64,000 nt of DNA from Dactylonectria macrodidyma (taxonomy: Eukaryota > Ascomycota > Sordariomycetes > Hypocreales > Nectriaceae): NCBI GenBank assembly GCA_020744425.1, contig JAGMUV010000002.1:2338501-2402500 (forward strand), in the 5' to 3' direction. The first letter of the stretch is position 1; every line of letters starts with the position of its first letter. A program made the position numbers and the translations under genes. Shown here in pieces: positions 36,203 through 48,171 of this stretch. The notes beneath the pieces were generated by a model that made no database searches, had not been told where the DNA came from, and was given only the letters and a program-made list of their open reading frames with translations.

Positions 36203-37934
36203 ATGGCAGCACATGAAGCTCGAGTTGTCACTGATGTCGAAAAGACCGCGGACCGACAAGATGCTGCAGATGTCTCTCTCAGCTTTGACTCGTCAGACGA
36301 ATCTGGCTGGTCGGACAATGAGGCTCCCGATCCGACCAAGTTCTCCAAGGCAAGTAGACTGGAACGAAGAATACACACACGCACACAAACACACATTTAC
36401 ATACGCGAATTGACATAAACATAAACTAACATCGCTTGAACAATGTAGTGGACCAAGGTGCACATTGTCATTGCTGGCTTCACTTGCACCTTCAACGGCA
36501 ACCTGGGCTCCTCGATGCCCTCAGGCGCCCTTGACGCCATCTCGGAGCACTTTGGAGTCACAGATCACACACACCTCGTCCTCCTCAACTCGCTCTACAT
36601 GGTCGGCTACGTCCTGGGCCCGCTGCTCTTCGCCCCGATGAGCGAGTACGTCGGCCGCCGGCCCGTCCTCATCGGGACCTTCTTGGGATACTGCGTCTTT
36701 ATGCTCGCCTGCTCAGCCGCCCCCAACTTCGCCGCCCTCCTCATCTTCCGTATGCTCTGCGGCGTCAACGCTGCTGCGCCGACCTCTATTATCGGGGGGC
36801 TCTATGCCGACATTCTTGACGACCCCTCGGTCCGCGGTAACGCCATCGCCTTCTACATGACCGTCACCACGACCGGTCCTCTGATAGGGCCTATAATCTC
36901 AGGATTCTCGTCTTCGATGAGCTGGCGGTGGCCCTTTTGGATTGCCACCATGATTGCAGTCCCGGGCATGCCCTTTGTCCTCACCCTCCCCGAAACGTAC
37001 GCTCCCGTGCTTCACAACAAGGCGGTGCGCAAGAATATGAAGAAGAGTGGCGGCGAACACGATCAGCAGCAGGCTATTCAACCATTCGACCTTCGAAAAA
37101 TATTTCTCCGACCCGTGACCCTCCTCTTCACCGAGCCCATCCTCATGTTCACATCCGCCTACCTGACTCTCGCCTATGCCATCATGTACCTAATGTTCCA
37201 GGCGTACCCGATTGTGTTTCAGAAATTCTATGGGCTCTCCGCAGGAATGGCATCGCTTGCCTACATCCCCAGTAAGTATACACATGGACCTTGTTGGGAC
37301 ACCCTCCCTCCACCCTTGTTGGGCTGGTTGACTGATCCGTTCTCTTTCCATCACCCTAGTGATAATTGGTTGCATCACGTCTTTTGGCGTATTCCTGACC
37401 TTCACCTGGTACCGTGACCGCCAGGCTGTAGCTAATAAGGCGTGGACAAAGAACGAGATCTACCGTCGCCTCCCCCTCGCCTGTATTGCTTCCCCCTGGT
37501 AAGTTTTCCGAAGTCAGCCATCGGTAGAGTGGACTAACAATGTTCGAAGCATGGTCATTGCTCTCTTTTGGCTCGGCTGGACCGTCTGGAAAGCAGTCCC
37601 TCCAGTGGCGCCGATGCTGGGGTCCGGATTCTTCTTCTGTGTAGGCCTTCAGCTGCTCTTTATGGGAATGGTCAACTACCTCACAGACGTCTTCCGCCAG
37701 TCTTCCGCCTCGGCCCATGCCGCAGCTAGCTGGACGCGGTCCATCGGCGCCATCCTGCTGCCCTTGGCGGCCGAACCCATGTATAACAACTTGGGGCTGC
37801 ACTGGGCGCCGTCGGTGCTGGGCTTCCTGGCATTGGCCATGGGAGTCATCCCTTTCGCCTTTATCCGCTATGGTGACCGTCTAGCTCGCAGCAGTAAGGC
37901 GGCTCGAGCAGCTTACGGAATTCAGACGGAATAG
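36203..37934 (+). CDS. MFS transporter, DHA1-like (12 TM)
   Basis: Plasma-membrane proton-coupled transporter of the major facilitator superfamily. Exons 36203-36349, 36449-37271, 37360-37498 and 37550-37934 give 497 residues. A hydrophilic, acidic cytosolic N-terminus (about 50 residues, DSSDESGWSDNEAPDP) is followed by twelve probable membrane helices. The loop 2-3 signature is PMSEYVGRRPVLIGTF and the helix-5 region is TTTGPLIGPIISGFSSSMSW, typical of DHA1 drug/polyamine antiporters. The long central loop is charged (NMKKSGGEHDQQQ). Helix-rich C-terminal half: LFWLGWTVWKAV, FFFCVGLQLLFMGMVNYLTDVF. The first intron uses a GC donor (GCAAGT) and a TAG acceptor; no GT donor at this site keeps the frame. 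Substrate unknown. It is divergently paired with the Zn2Cys6 factor gene. Confidence 0.92.
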
Positions 37935-39286
37935 CGAAGTATTTGTATTACATTGGCAAGGGTTTTCTTGGATGATGGCGTTATACGCTGGCATTTGATT
38001 TTTACAGCGGCCCATTGAAGAGAGATGGGCCAACACATTTGCATATAAAAGGTGGCATGTATTCGGGGAGTTGGGAATGGAAGCAACAAAGGGCCTAAAT
38101 TTATGGACGAGTATACCCCGGTTAGCTTACACCAGGAGTTGTTTTTAGGCTTTGTGTTTAGCCTTGGATTAGAAAAATGGTAATCTCTGCCATGTTAAAA
38201 TTGCCCTCCTCGGTCGTTTCATCGCCGTACGAGTAAAGCATCGTCGGATGCCACTCATTTAAGCTACCTTAGATGTATCCCCTCCGGTTTGGTGCTGGTT
38301 CTCAAGTGTTTCACAGACCAGGTAGGCTACACTGATTTCCCAGTTCCTCGGAGCTTGTGGCCAATGGCGGCGCTACTAGCCCTCTGCTAGACCTCCGGAT
38401 ATCGGATGTTAAGCTCGAATTCTAATCACGATCAATGGCCCGCATGAATGAGCTTACTCACATGGCCTTGTTCCCGAGGCACCAGGCACTAGGCTTGTAG
38501 TAAGGGAGCATTCGTAGAAGCATGGATTCGGTAGTTTTACTTGGACGTGCAGTGATGCGGTTCTGCTAAGCCGCGTACGATCCATTTGTCCTTAGTTTGG
38601 CTTGTGCACCTCTTCTCGAGAATCCGCACATAGGTATTTACTAGGCCAGATCTGTTGTTGATGCTCCCTTATGTTTGATTCTTGAATCTCGTTCTCTTTT
38701 GATAGAGTCATCGTGGAACCTCCTAGTTCCAAAGCCTCAGAAAAGGGCTTCAGCTATCCTATCCTCGACTCCTCCCCTCCTTTGCCGCCACATATACCCC
38801 ATGAAAACAGTGAGTGACTCCGCAACCCATCTTGTCGTTGACCCAGACACGTTAACCTTCATTCCGTCCCAAGCCTGCGCCAACGCCCTTCACAGTTCCC
38901 GGTCCCGGTTCCGAGTAACCGCCGTTCCCCCAAAGAAAAACTATGCTCCAGACCATCCTGAGTGAAGATCCCTCTACACGGCTGCGATGTGCTGGGCTGG
39001 CAATACTCCCAATTTGCAAACATGCTCCGACCTTCCACTGGGGCCTCCTTTTTCCGTACTGTACACATATATATACTGCAGTTGCTTTGTTGCGACTTTC
39101 GCCCGACATGTCCTTGGTCATCGTTGATGTCAAAACTCGTCCTCAAGCGAGCCTAGGTGAAGCTGATTATAACCGCTTGAGCTGAATCTGTCGTGGCTGA
39201 TTCGCCGTTCAGGAGCGACTGCTGAATGGCATACGACTCGAGATGAGTCCACGCAAGCTGGCTAACAAGATTTGATGCTGATTCCT
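37935..39286. other. Convergent intergenic region MFS / phosphodiesterase
   Basis: About 1.35 kb between convergent genes. It contains the two 3' ends. No gene is supported, and open frames near 38850-39150 on both strands are short and motif-free. Confidence 0.55.
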
Positions 39287-42142
39287 TCAGCTGGTGGAAT
39301 CTGTTGCCGAGCATGGCGAACCCGAGCCCTTATGCCTCCTAAAGAATGGAAAGTCCTTCATCCGGAAGCGACTGGTCTTTTTGCGGAGTGATTTTCCTTC
39401 CGCTTTTCCAATGCTACCACCAATGCTCCCACCAGTGCTGCCGCCAGTGCTGCCGATGGACCTCGTCTCGTCATCTACCGCCGAGCTGTCGTGATTCGTT
39501 ATCCCGGGCGGGTCTTTCAAGCTCGGGGATGAAACGTTGATTGTGGGAATCTCCATTGGATGTTCCGTGGACTCCCTGCTGACAATGCTCGTGCCTCTCG
39601 TGCTTGGCGACATGGGCATCTTTCCTGTCGTAGCACTCGTCGCCTGCGACGCCCAGTCTCCAGAACAAGTCCCTGATACACTGCCTTCAGTGGTTTCGCT
39701 AGACCGCTGCTTCCCAGAAGGTATAGACTTCCCGTCTGCGCCACTGTCCTCTCGATTTCGTGTGCCGAATGGATCGCTGTTGGCCAACTCTCGGACGGCG
39801 TCAAATGTTGATGTCGACCCATTCATGTTCTTGTAACCCTCAAGACTCTCGATGGCAAGGGAGAAATCCGTTGTTGGCTGGCCTTCTACCTGTGGCGAGT
39901 CTTGCCCATCGACACGTGGCATAGGAAGCACTCCGTTGCCCACTGGGGTTGTGTCCGACTTGCGGTCTGCGTCAGCTTGGGCCGAGTCCTTGTTGTCTTC
40001 CTCCACTGGGACTGCAAAACTCATAGTTCTGGGTGAAAACGTGCCCTCCAGTTTCAGAAGGCGCTTCCGGACCGGGTCATCCTTTTGCATCTTCGCCTTT
40101 TCTTCCTGCAACTTCTGCTCGAAGCGACTCTTATTCCGTTCGAGCTCATCGACTGTGTACTTCATGGCCGGCATGATATCGGCGACGCCTTGAAATAGCG
40201 GAGTTGCAAAAAGGTTCATGAAGCCTAGCTGGCTCTTGGACAGAGACGTCATGTCCTGCTTGGGCGGAGCCATGAGGGATGACTGGATTCCCAACTCGCT
40301 TTCCATAGATGCCTGCCGAGAAAACTCCTCCGACAGAATGTAAGTCCATTGCAGCGCGGTCTCGTGGTTCCTCGCCTGGGGAAGTGTTAGCTGTTAAGCT
40401 CTGCGGCATTGTAGTGCACAGCTTGGTTGAACATACCACGTTGCTAATATCGGCACACTTGATCAAGAGTGAGCAGGCTAAGGCCTTGTTTTCCTCCAAC
40501 TGTCGTCCGTTCCAACCGTCAGTGCTGTTATTTACCTGGAGTCGTTCTTGAATATCGCCCAGTTTCTTCATGTAATCAAAATGTAGACCCATGTCAGTTG
40601 CGAGGATGGAGCTGATCATTAGGTTGCGCATTTTGGTGTCCTCGAAAGCTGTAGGCCAGTAGCGACGGAGAATTTGGGAGTAAGCCGCACAATGGAATGA
40701 TTCAAGGACTGATCGGTCATTGTACAGTTGTGCCAGAGGGGCGTTGAGGGTGACCAAAAAGCCGTTGTTGACACCAGGATGTCCGACGTCGTGACCAATA
40801 GCGGTAATGAGGAGAGTCAAAGCCTCAAAGGGCGTGACCAGGGCCGCCATCGGGGACTTTTCGGGGATCGAATCCGTTGATGTATTGGAAGGGTAAGGAG
40901 GGAGAGAACCAATGTGAACCAGAAAGTTGAATGTCGCCTGCAAAACATCAACTACATGACGGAAGTTGTGATATGGAACGAAGCTGTTGTAGGCGGCACG
41001 ACAAGCCACGAGGAAGGAGATGAGTTGGTCTGGTGGCCGGTTAGCATTAATGCGTGTACGAGCAGGATTGAGCTGAGACCGCAAAGATAGCGACTTACCT
41101 GCTGGGATACGCCATCGTTCAAGATCGGGCATTGCGAGTGCATGCTTGAACATGGCCATAGCTGCGACCAACAACTCATCGTCGGTGAACGAGTGGGCGC
41201 AGAAATGCCAGCTCCCTACCACAAGTGCGATGGCGGCCTGTCGCTCCGACGAGACGGCGATGTGAGCTTTGTTAATTTGATCATCGCTGGAAGACAATCG
41301 GCAGATGCCCTTCATCAAATTTGAAACCATGGCTTCGCGGAGGTAGGCAAAGGGCTTTTCCTCGTTGACACCAACCCAGGATCGCTTCCTTCCTTGCCTG
41401 ATCTCCATCAGAGTCTGCTGCTCTTTTGCAGCGTCTCTATGAGCCCGATAAGCACATATCTCCAGTGTTGGAATACATTTCGAACTCAGAGGGCTGACAA
41501 TAATATCAACAGCGCCGAGATCAAGGCATCTCCGTATTAGTCGGCGATTAGAGGCAAGGGAGCCTAAGGGTGCGTTGAATGGCTCGACGGCTCCATCGGT
41601 CATCTGCTCGCTGACTGACATGGCCCCGTTTGAGCCACTGATCATGGGGATTGGAACAACCAGCTTCGACATCCCTCTCAGATGAGCCTCGGTGATAATC
41701 TTCTGCAGTAAATCCAAGCCGTACAGGGCCTCGTCCGGGGTATGAATATCGGCTCCTTCATCAGACTCGCATGAGGGCGAGGGGGACATGGACCGGTTTC
41801 GCGGCTCGGGGACATGCTCGTCGTGAGGAGTATCGAGTAGTACTACGGTCGGCTTTAGATCGAGCATTGATCCTTCTTGAAGTTCGAAGAGTTTCGACAA
41901 GCAGGCGGCGCCGGTGGCGCAGACGTGGACTGGGCAGTGGTTAACATCGGTGACTTTGGCGCAGGAGGGAAGGAGAACCAACCATCGCCAAAAGCATCTA
42001 ATAGAGGCTGGATAGCTCTTCTCGCCTCGCCCGACAACCAGCTTGGTGGATCATTTTTTGCCTCACTGGTTTTAGAGTGAACCAATCCGTCCTCACACAC
42101 ATCGCGATTGACGTATATAACCTGACAAGCGGCGCGTTCCAT
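39287..42142 (-). CDS. PDE2: High-affinity 3',5'-cyclic-nucleotide phosphodiesterase (PDE2/PdeH type)
   Basis: Hydrolyses cAMP to AMP and so damps PKA signalling; orthologues control growth, sporulation and infection structures in moulds. Minus-strand exons 42142-41983, 41929-41099, 41029-40437 and 40375-39287 give 890 residues. The N-terminal regulatory part includes CQVIYVNRDVCEDG and VHVCATGAACLSKLFELQEG. The class I PDE catalytic domain has YHNFRHVVDVLQ (His at 351 and 355), HDVGHPGVNN (409-418), the LIKCADISNV metal-site segment and TALQWTYILSEEFSRQ. The C-terminal tail after FQGVADIMPAMKY is long and Ser-rich, with a GGST/GGSI repeat and basic KSLRKKTSRFRMKDF. The 69-nt second intron is in frame and easily read through. 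I took ATG 42142 (purine at -3) rather than 42151. The gene is preceded by a very long CT-rich region. Confidence 0.93.
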
Positions 42143-44110
42143 GGCGACCATGGAGAGCTACCAGTCTCACGACTGGCGCACCGTAGCCCTTCGGGCAACC
42201 GATCGACCGAACCCAGAGGCTATGTGGGTAGGCAGAAGAAGGTTAATGGACACAAAGACGGATACCTCTACCCAGAAAGCCTTGAAAGAGACGCGATTCG
42301 CAGTCGTGTCGACGCAATCAAGCACGGGGGCGGGGCTTCGTAGAATGAGGACTGGGTCCAGCAACACCTAAACGATTGAACGGAAGCGCGACTCAAGATT
42401 TGCCAGGCATCCAAGTGATCCAAGACGGAACCGAAAACGATCGAGCACTTAGGGTGGCACGGGAGGAGAGTGAGTTTGGCGGGAGAGTAGGACAGAATTC
42501 CAGGTTTTCGGGGCGTAGGCGGGTGTCGCGGTGACAGGTGCCGACCAAACTGTGGTTTGACGGATAGAGAAGGAGTTGAGGCTGGTGGTTGGGAGGCGAC
42601 AATTAGCAGGTCGAATCGACCAAAGCACAAATCCGGTGGGCAACAAGCAGAACTGGTTGGAAGAGAGTAGGGGGAAGGGGAGGTGAAGGACGATATGTAG
42701 AAGGTGCCCAGGGGACGGGGGATCGAAGGTGGACAGGATGGAATACGTAGGCTGGGGCAGGTTGAGATAGGGTATGAGACGGCGGACAGAAGGGCATCGA
42801 CAAGCAAAACTCGGTAGGAGGGGACAAGCTTCCGCCGTCTCCAGGGTGTGTTGGTGTATTGTGGTGTCTTGGCGGGTCAAGGGCCGAGCACGATGGTGTC
42901 AGAAGCGTGGAAGCATTGGGGTCTTACCTGGAAGTAATCCAATAACACGAGCCTGTTGAGCGATAGCTGGAGGAAGTCTGGTCTTGGTCGGGCAAGAACT
43001 AGGACAGGGACTGAAAGTAGGGTAAGGGTATCGAGAGTCGTGGCAGCTGGGGGTGGGAGGCTGGACAGGACAGAGAAGATCTGCGAGCAAGCTGTAAGAG
43101 TAGGGATAGGGCGTGGTGGCGACTTGAGACAAGAAACCTGAGGGAAAAAGGGCAGGCGGGAGAGAGTGAGGGACGCGATGATGTTCGTGCGACTGCGTGA
43201 TGGAAAGTGGTTCTTGGGTGGTAGCGGGCGACGCAAGGTCGACTTGAGGCGTGAAATGGCGAGAAAAAGCGAAGCCTGGAGGCGTGTGATCAAAAGTGAC
43301 TACGCGTGGCCAAAGCGTGGAGAAGAGAATCAGGGGCGAGTCAGATCCGACCGGATCGCTGGCCGAAGTCGACAAGTCGAATTGGCCAAGGGACGGGAGG
43401 AAAAAAAGTCAAGAATCGGCGATGGAGAAGGAGGAGAGGGTTGAGGATGAGAAGGTCTCAGGGCAAGGGGGGGAGAGAGCCAGAGAGTAGTCGGGAGTGA
43501 AAGAGAGGGGAGAGAGAGGAGAGGGAGAGAGGAAAAGTGACTTTTGCTTAACCTGGGCAAGACAAGCAAGGGCCTGAGAGTAGAGCGCAGGGGGGGAGGG
43601 ACTCCAGGGGGGGGGCGGAGTGGGAAAGAAAATAATTGGCTTCGCGCAAGGCGTGAAAAAGAAAGGTGAAAAAAGGAACAATAAAAGAAGAGAGGAAAAA
43701 GAAAAAACAGGCTGTGACGGGGATGACGCAGCGGGCCTGGGGAAGACAAAGCTCGTCGATCAGAAGATCGGTGGTTGAGAGAAGGGAGCGGCTCAGATAC
43801 AGTGGACGCAAATGGTTGACGCAGGAGAACAGGCGCAAGAGCAAAGTGAAGTTGCATCCTGCTCAGGGTTGTCTAGGTATTGCTTGTTCCGCGGCGAGGA
43901 AGGAGACAGGCCAGTCAGGGCGGTTGGTGGTAAGCCAGTCGCACCAAGAGGATGGATCGTGGGCGAGGAGGAGGGTGAGAGAGCGGCGAGAGGGTAAGGG
44001 TGCGTGTGAGGAGGCGAAGGGGGGGCGTGTGGATCAGCGACGCGGGTGGGTGTGTGCGCGAGTCTTAGCGGGAGCGCGAGCGAGCGATGCGAGTGGGGGG
44101 AGGGATTGCG
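42143..44110 (-). promoter_or_regulatory. Long CT-rich upstream/leader region of the phosphodiesterase gene
   Basis: For nearly 2 kb 5' of the start codon the coding strand is strongly pyrimidine-rich, and the plus strand shows long GGA/GAG/GGG runs. Purine bias is densest at about 43420-43780 and 43960-44050. Such tracts are typical of fungal promoters and long 5' leaders; minus-strand open frames in it would act as uORFs if transcribed. No transcript start can be placed. Confidence 0.5.
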
Positions 44111-44472
44111 ATTGGGATGGGATGGTGGATGGGAATGAGAATGGGGTGTTGGAACGACCTGGCTTTCGTCGCCATCGATGAGACGGGGATTAGCAAGACA
44201 GACGGGAACGGGCAACTCCGTCTAGAGACGGCGAGATGGCACGGGTTCGAGGTGCAAAGTCGGGTAGACTGAGCACGGCATACCTACGTAGGTACCTTAC
44301 ATGGTAGGTAGGATTATATCACAGCAGAAGCACCAGCAGGGGAGCGAACCGGCTGCACTTGAAGCCGGGCTCGTAGAGGCAAAAATTAGGGGCCAGATGC
44401 TCCTTGAAGTTGATAGTTTGGGGACACACTTTGGGTGACGGACATGGTTGAGAACAGCGTGGTGGTCGTCAC

Positions 44473-44513
44473 GAACCATGAACCATGAACCACGAACCAT
44501 GAACCCTGAACCA
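44473..44513. repeat. 7-bp tandem repeat (GAACCAT), six copies
   Basis: Five full units and one partial; units 3 and 5 each carry one substitution. Non-coding context. Confidence 0.85.
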
Positions 44514-44617
44514 GGCGCTTGTGCAGCAGCTCCAGCGCAGTCGATGAGATGGGGTGACAAAAGTAGAGGAGCAGAAACCCACCAGCACCCACTAGTGACC
44601 TGAGAGTCCTGTGGGAA

Positions 44618-44637
44618 GTACCTACCTAGGTAGGTAC
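44618..44637. repeat. Palindrome of the TACCTACCTAGGTAGGTA family
   Basis: A near-perfect inverted repeat centred on CCTAGG. Similar palindromes recur within 2 kb (44281-44294, 44650-44677 and 45567-45585) and elsewhere in the intergenic DNA of the window. Confidence 0.8.
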
Positions 44638-46107
44638 ACTGCTTGACCGTGGTCTGCCTACATACCTATGTAGGTAGCTACGCAGTTTGGCAGTGTTAGT
44701 GCCCTGTTCCATTCTTGCGTGCGCCGCCCGACAATGGTCGTCGCAGCAGGAGGGCGTCACCACGCGCAAAGGCCCTGAGGCATGCATTGCATGGGGGCAC
44801 GAGGCGCCAAGGCATCCACTCCTTGAGGCCGGGGGGGAAGGGGCTGGAACCTGGAAGGGCTGGACGAGGGTTTGGGAACAATAGCGGCCAATGAAGACGC
44901 AGAATGGCGGCTTGGTGGATTGAATGGAAGCCCAATGGAGAGCGGCCGGAGGGGTTCGAGCGGGTCTGGGCGGTCGCTTGGAAGTCTTCTGGCCGTCTTC
45001 GAGAATCTGGAATTGCCACGGTCCCCGCCCCAGCGACAAGGGACTGGCAGTGACGGCCACGGGGGCACCGGGAATCTTTCTCGAAGCCTTGGACGAAAAG
45101 GTTGGTGCAGCCAGTTGGTTTGGCCCAGACACGCTATGGCCATTTTAGTGCAAGCCGCGGAGGGCGTGCGGGGCGTGCGGGGCTTGCTGAGCCTGCAGGA
45201 CTTGCAGGGGAGGGGGGATACCTGTGTGATACAGGGGAGCTAGATCAGCTCTTGCGCCCAACCCAACCCAGACAACCCAGACGGCCAGCAACCAACCCAG
45301 CAACTCCGCGGGCTCTACCTAGCTAGAGGCGGGGTGACAGGCGCAAGGTCGCGGCGAGGGGAGCCGGCCTCTGGAGAGAGCTGAGATGCTGGATAGTGGG
45401 AGCACCCTGCTGGTAATTGTGAGCCTCGCAGATGGTAGAGAGACACACGCAGCTGCTGCTTCTACGTAGCTCACTTGCTGATGGGGTTGGCCGCCCATTG
45501 TCCTGCTTGCCGGTATCAACCCAAGTCCCGAGTGTAGGGATGCCGTTGTATCACGTACCTTAGTGCTACCTACCTAGGTAGGTACGGAAGTACTGGACAT
45601 GATTACAGTACAGGGCAACAGCGAGGAGACGCGCAGCATAGAGTTACAGTGTGCTCCAAGGCCCTGGACAGAGTACGGGAACGCACACAGTGCATGAGCT
45701 CATTGCTGTGGATGGCTGACGATCGGGTCGTGGTGCCACCTTTCTCTTCTCTCTCCTCCCGCGTTGCGTTGCGTGCAGGCCCCAACCCGGCTCTGCAGCC
45801 GAGCCCGCAAGCAGCCTGGAGTCAGAGAATCAACGAACTTGTTGGGTTGTGTAAGGTACCTTACTATGGTAGGCATGTACACCTCATGATTGAGTGGGCG
45901 TCAACTCTACAAGCTTGGTTGGTGAGCAACACAGTCTCAGGCCACTGTCGCACAACACAGTGAGCTGTTGAACTGGGGACAGCCTTGCGATTGCCCAATC
46001 TGTGGCCCGGTCCCGTTATCCACTGATTAGGTACCAGGTCTGAGCAGCCCAACAAGTCACCCAGTATGGACAAGTGGGACAGCTTTTGTTTCCTTTCCTT
46101 CCCTTTG

Positions 46108-46130
46108 CCCCATCGAAGCCTTCGATGGGG
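46108..46130. repeat. Perfect hairpin: 10-bp arms, 3-nt loop
   Basis: CCCCATCGAA, GCC, TTCGATGGGG. The two arms are exact reverse complements. No T tract or gene end adjoins it. Confidence 0.85.
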
Positions 46131-47961
46131 GATTGGATTCCATCCATGCGGTGCACGCTGCACTCTGCACCCTGCGCTTGAACCTTACAACCAGCACTGC
46201 CCCTTTCTTTTCTGCTTACTGCGTATGTTCCATCCGCCTTCTCTCCCGCCTTCTGTTCTTCTGAATCTAAACTACCCCCTTGCGCACTCACACTGTGCTT
46301 GTGCGACTTTGCCGTCTGCCCATGATATCACATCCCATCACAGTGGAGGTGTGTTTCTTCTCCTTCCCCGGCCCCCAGCCAGCCAGCTACCTACGTATGT
46401 ATGTAAGTAGCTAACTTAGCTACCCAGCCTGCCATCGTTCAACACCTGCCCCCACTGAGCTGCTGCACTAGAAGCAAACGTGCCGAAATGCCAGTCGCAG
46501 GCCGAGAGATATAGCACACGGCAGCTGTATCCATGCATATGTAGTGCATGTACGTAACCCACTTACAACTACCTAGGTACCTTGGGTTAGGTACGTTGTA
46601 CGTATCATTCAGTACGGTGCACTGGCCCTTCCGTCCACTTACGTAGATGGAAGGTGATACCAAGTCAGATAGCTCTGTGCGCTGCTCGTGCAGTAGCAGC
46701 TGCTTTAGCTTCGTCAGTGGTCCAGCACAACGGTCCAAGGAAGTACCTTATGTAATAAAGGATGATGGTAGGAAGCACCCGCATTCTGTGCAACTGCATT
46801 GGATGAGAGCTCCGCGTGCCCCGGCCTCACACACCACACGCACACCATCTCATCTCATCTCATCTTATCCCATTCTATTCTCATCCCCATATCCATTCCC
46901 ATTTGTGTTATCGTCATTCCCATGTCCATTCCCCCAAGCTCAAGCCTAAGCTCAAGCCAAGCTCAAGCCCGAATCCAAGCCCCAATTCAAGCGTGAATCC
47001 AAACCCATACCTCAACTCATCCAATACAACCGCCACCCTTTGCCAGCCGCGATCGCAACTTCGATATGGAGATGTATGGATCTGTCCCGTCCCGCCATTC
47101 CAAATGCGTTACCTATCAGAAAACCAGAAATGCTCCGGGAAGGGATGCTGCCCCGCATCTGGCACACCTCACCGAGTCGAAACTCTCGACCGTTCCCATG
47201 GGCAATGGGCGTGTCTGCCTTTCCTGTCTCAGCCAAGATTAGCATCTTATTTTTGTGAAGGGTAAAGGCTTCGACAAACATGCTCCGGAACAGGACCAAA
47301 GTTCTAGCACCCTCCAAGGCTGCGTTTCTTTGTTTCTGTCGCTATCTAACCTTCCTTGCCCGCACCGAGTACATTCCATGCAGCTCATTTTCATCTTACT
47401 CGGTCAAGGAACCCTGCGCTTTCAGTGTGAAAGCGCCTTGAGCTTCGATCCTGACGGCGCTTGTCTCCCCACCTTCGTATCACCATGGTTCTACAAGAAA
47501 CCTCCGCTCTGAGGAAGTTCCAGAAGCAATGCCGAAAGAGGCCAAGCCGGGCCAGGCCAGCACACACGATCCAGTTCGTCTTACGGGTCGCTAGCGGAGT
47601 GCAGGGACGGGGGGTTGTGCAGAGAGGGCCGATCCTAGGGATTTTCCAGCCCATCTGGCGCCCTACCAAGGCAGAGCCAGGGCATCCTCGGCTTCCGGAT
47701 GAGTTGTGATGTATTAGCGGCCTTCTGATCTGGGGGATCATCCTGTTCTCGAGTCTCGACCGTCCTCGCCAACGCAACATTGCCTTAGGCTGTTCCTGTA
47801 CGCCCACCTGCCCAAATGTCTTCCCAGCCCGTTGGAACTCCCTTTAGATCATCCATCCAATCGTCGTGTTTTCCTTGTTTTTCTACCACGACTGGGTTGC
47901 CATTTCTTTTGGCCTTGCTCTTGGCCCGAAGGATCTGGCATGTTCGATGGCATGGGGGCAC

Positions 47962-48040
47962 ATCCACATCATCCACATCATCCACATCATCCACATCATC
48001 CACATCATCCACATCATCCACATCATCCACATCATCATCA
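47962..48040. repeat. 9-bp minisatellite (ATCCACATC)n, eight exact units
   Basis: Eight exact head-to-tail units (47962-48033) followed by a shorter ATC run. Because the unit is a multiple of three with no stop in any frame, it creates overlapping open frames on both strands; these are not evidence for a gene. Confidence 0.9.
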
Positions 48041-48171
48041 AGTCTGATGCTCCATCCGCACTCCACTCATTGTTTTCCAAGCTTCTGGCCTCGCAAGCAT
48101 TACCATCTTCTCACCTCACATAGTTACTTTCTACTTACCACACACAGTTACTAATAACATAGTATGTTACA

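Noticed and set aside
42268..43857. Long minus-strand open frames (up to about 180 codons) rich in Pro, Ser and Leu
   Set aside because: They follow from the CT-rich composition, overlap in several frames and have no motif. More likely promoter or leader of the phosphodiesterase gene.
44626..45132. Minus-strand open frame of 168 codons
   Set aside because: Starts within GC-rich intergenic sequence, ends in a dispersed palindrome, and has three overlapping competitors. No family resemblance.
47785..48154. Open frames with (DDV)n, (HPHH)n or (IHI)n repeats
   Set aside because: Created by the 9-bp minisatellite, open on both strands in every frame. No coding signal outside the repeat.
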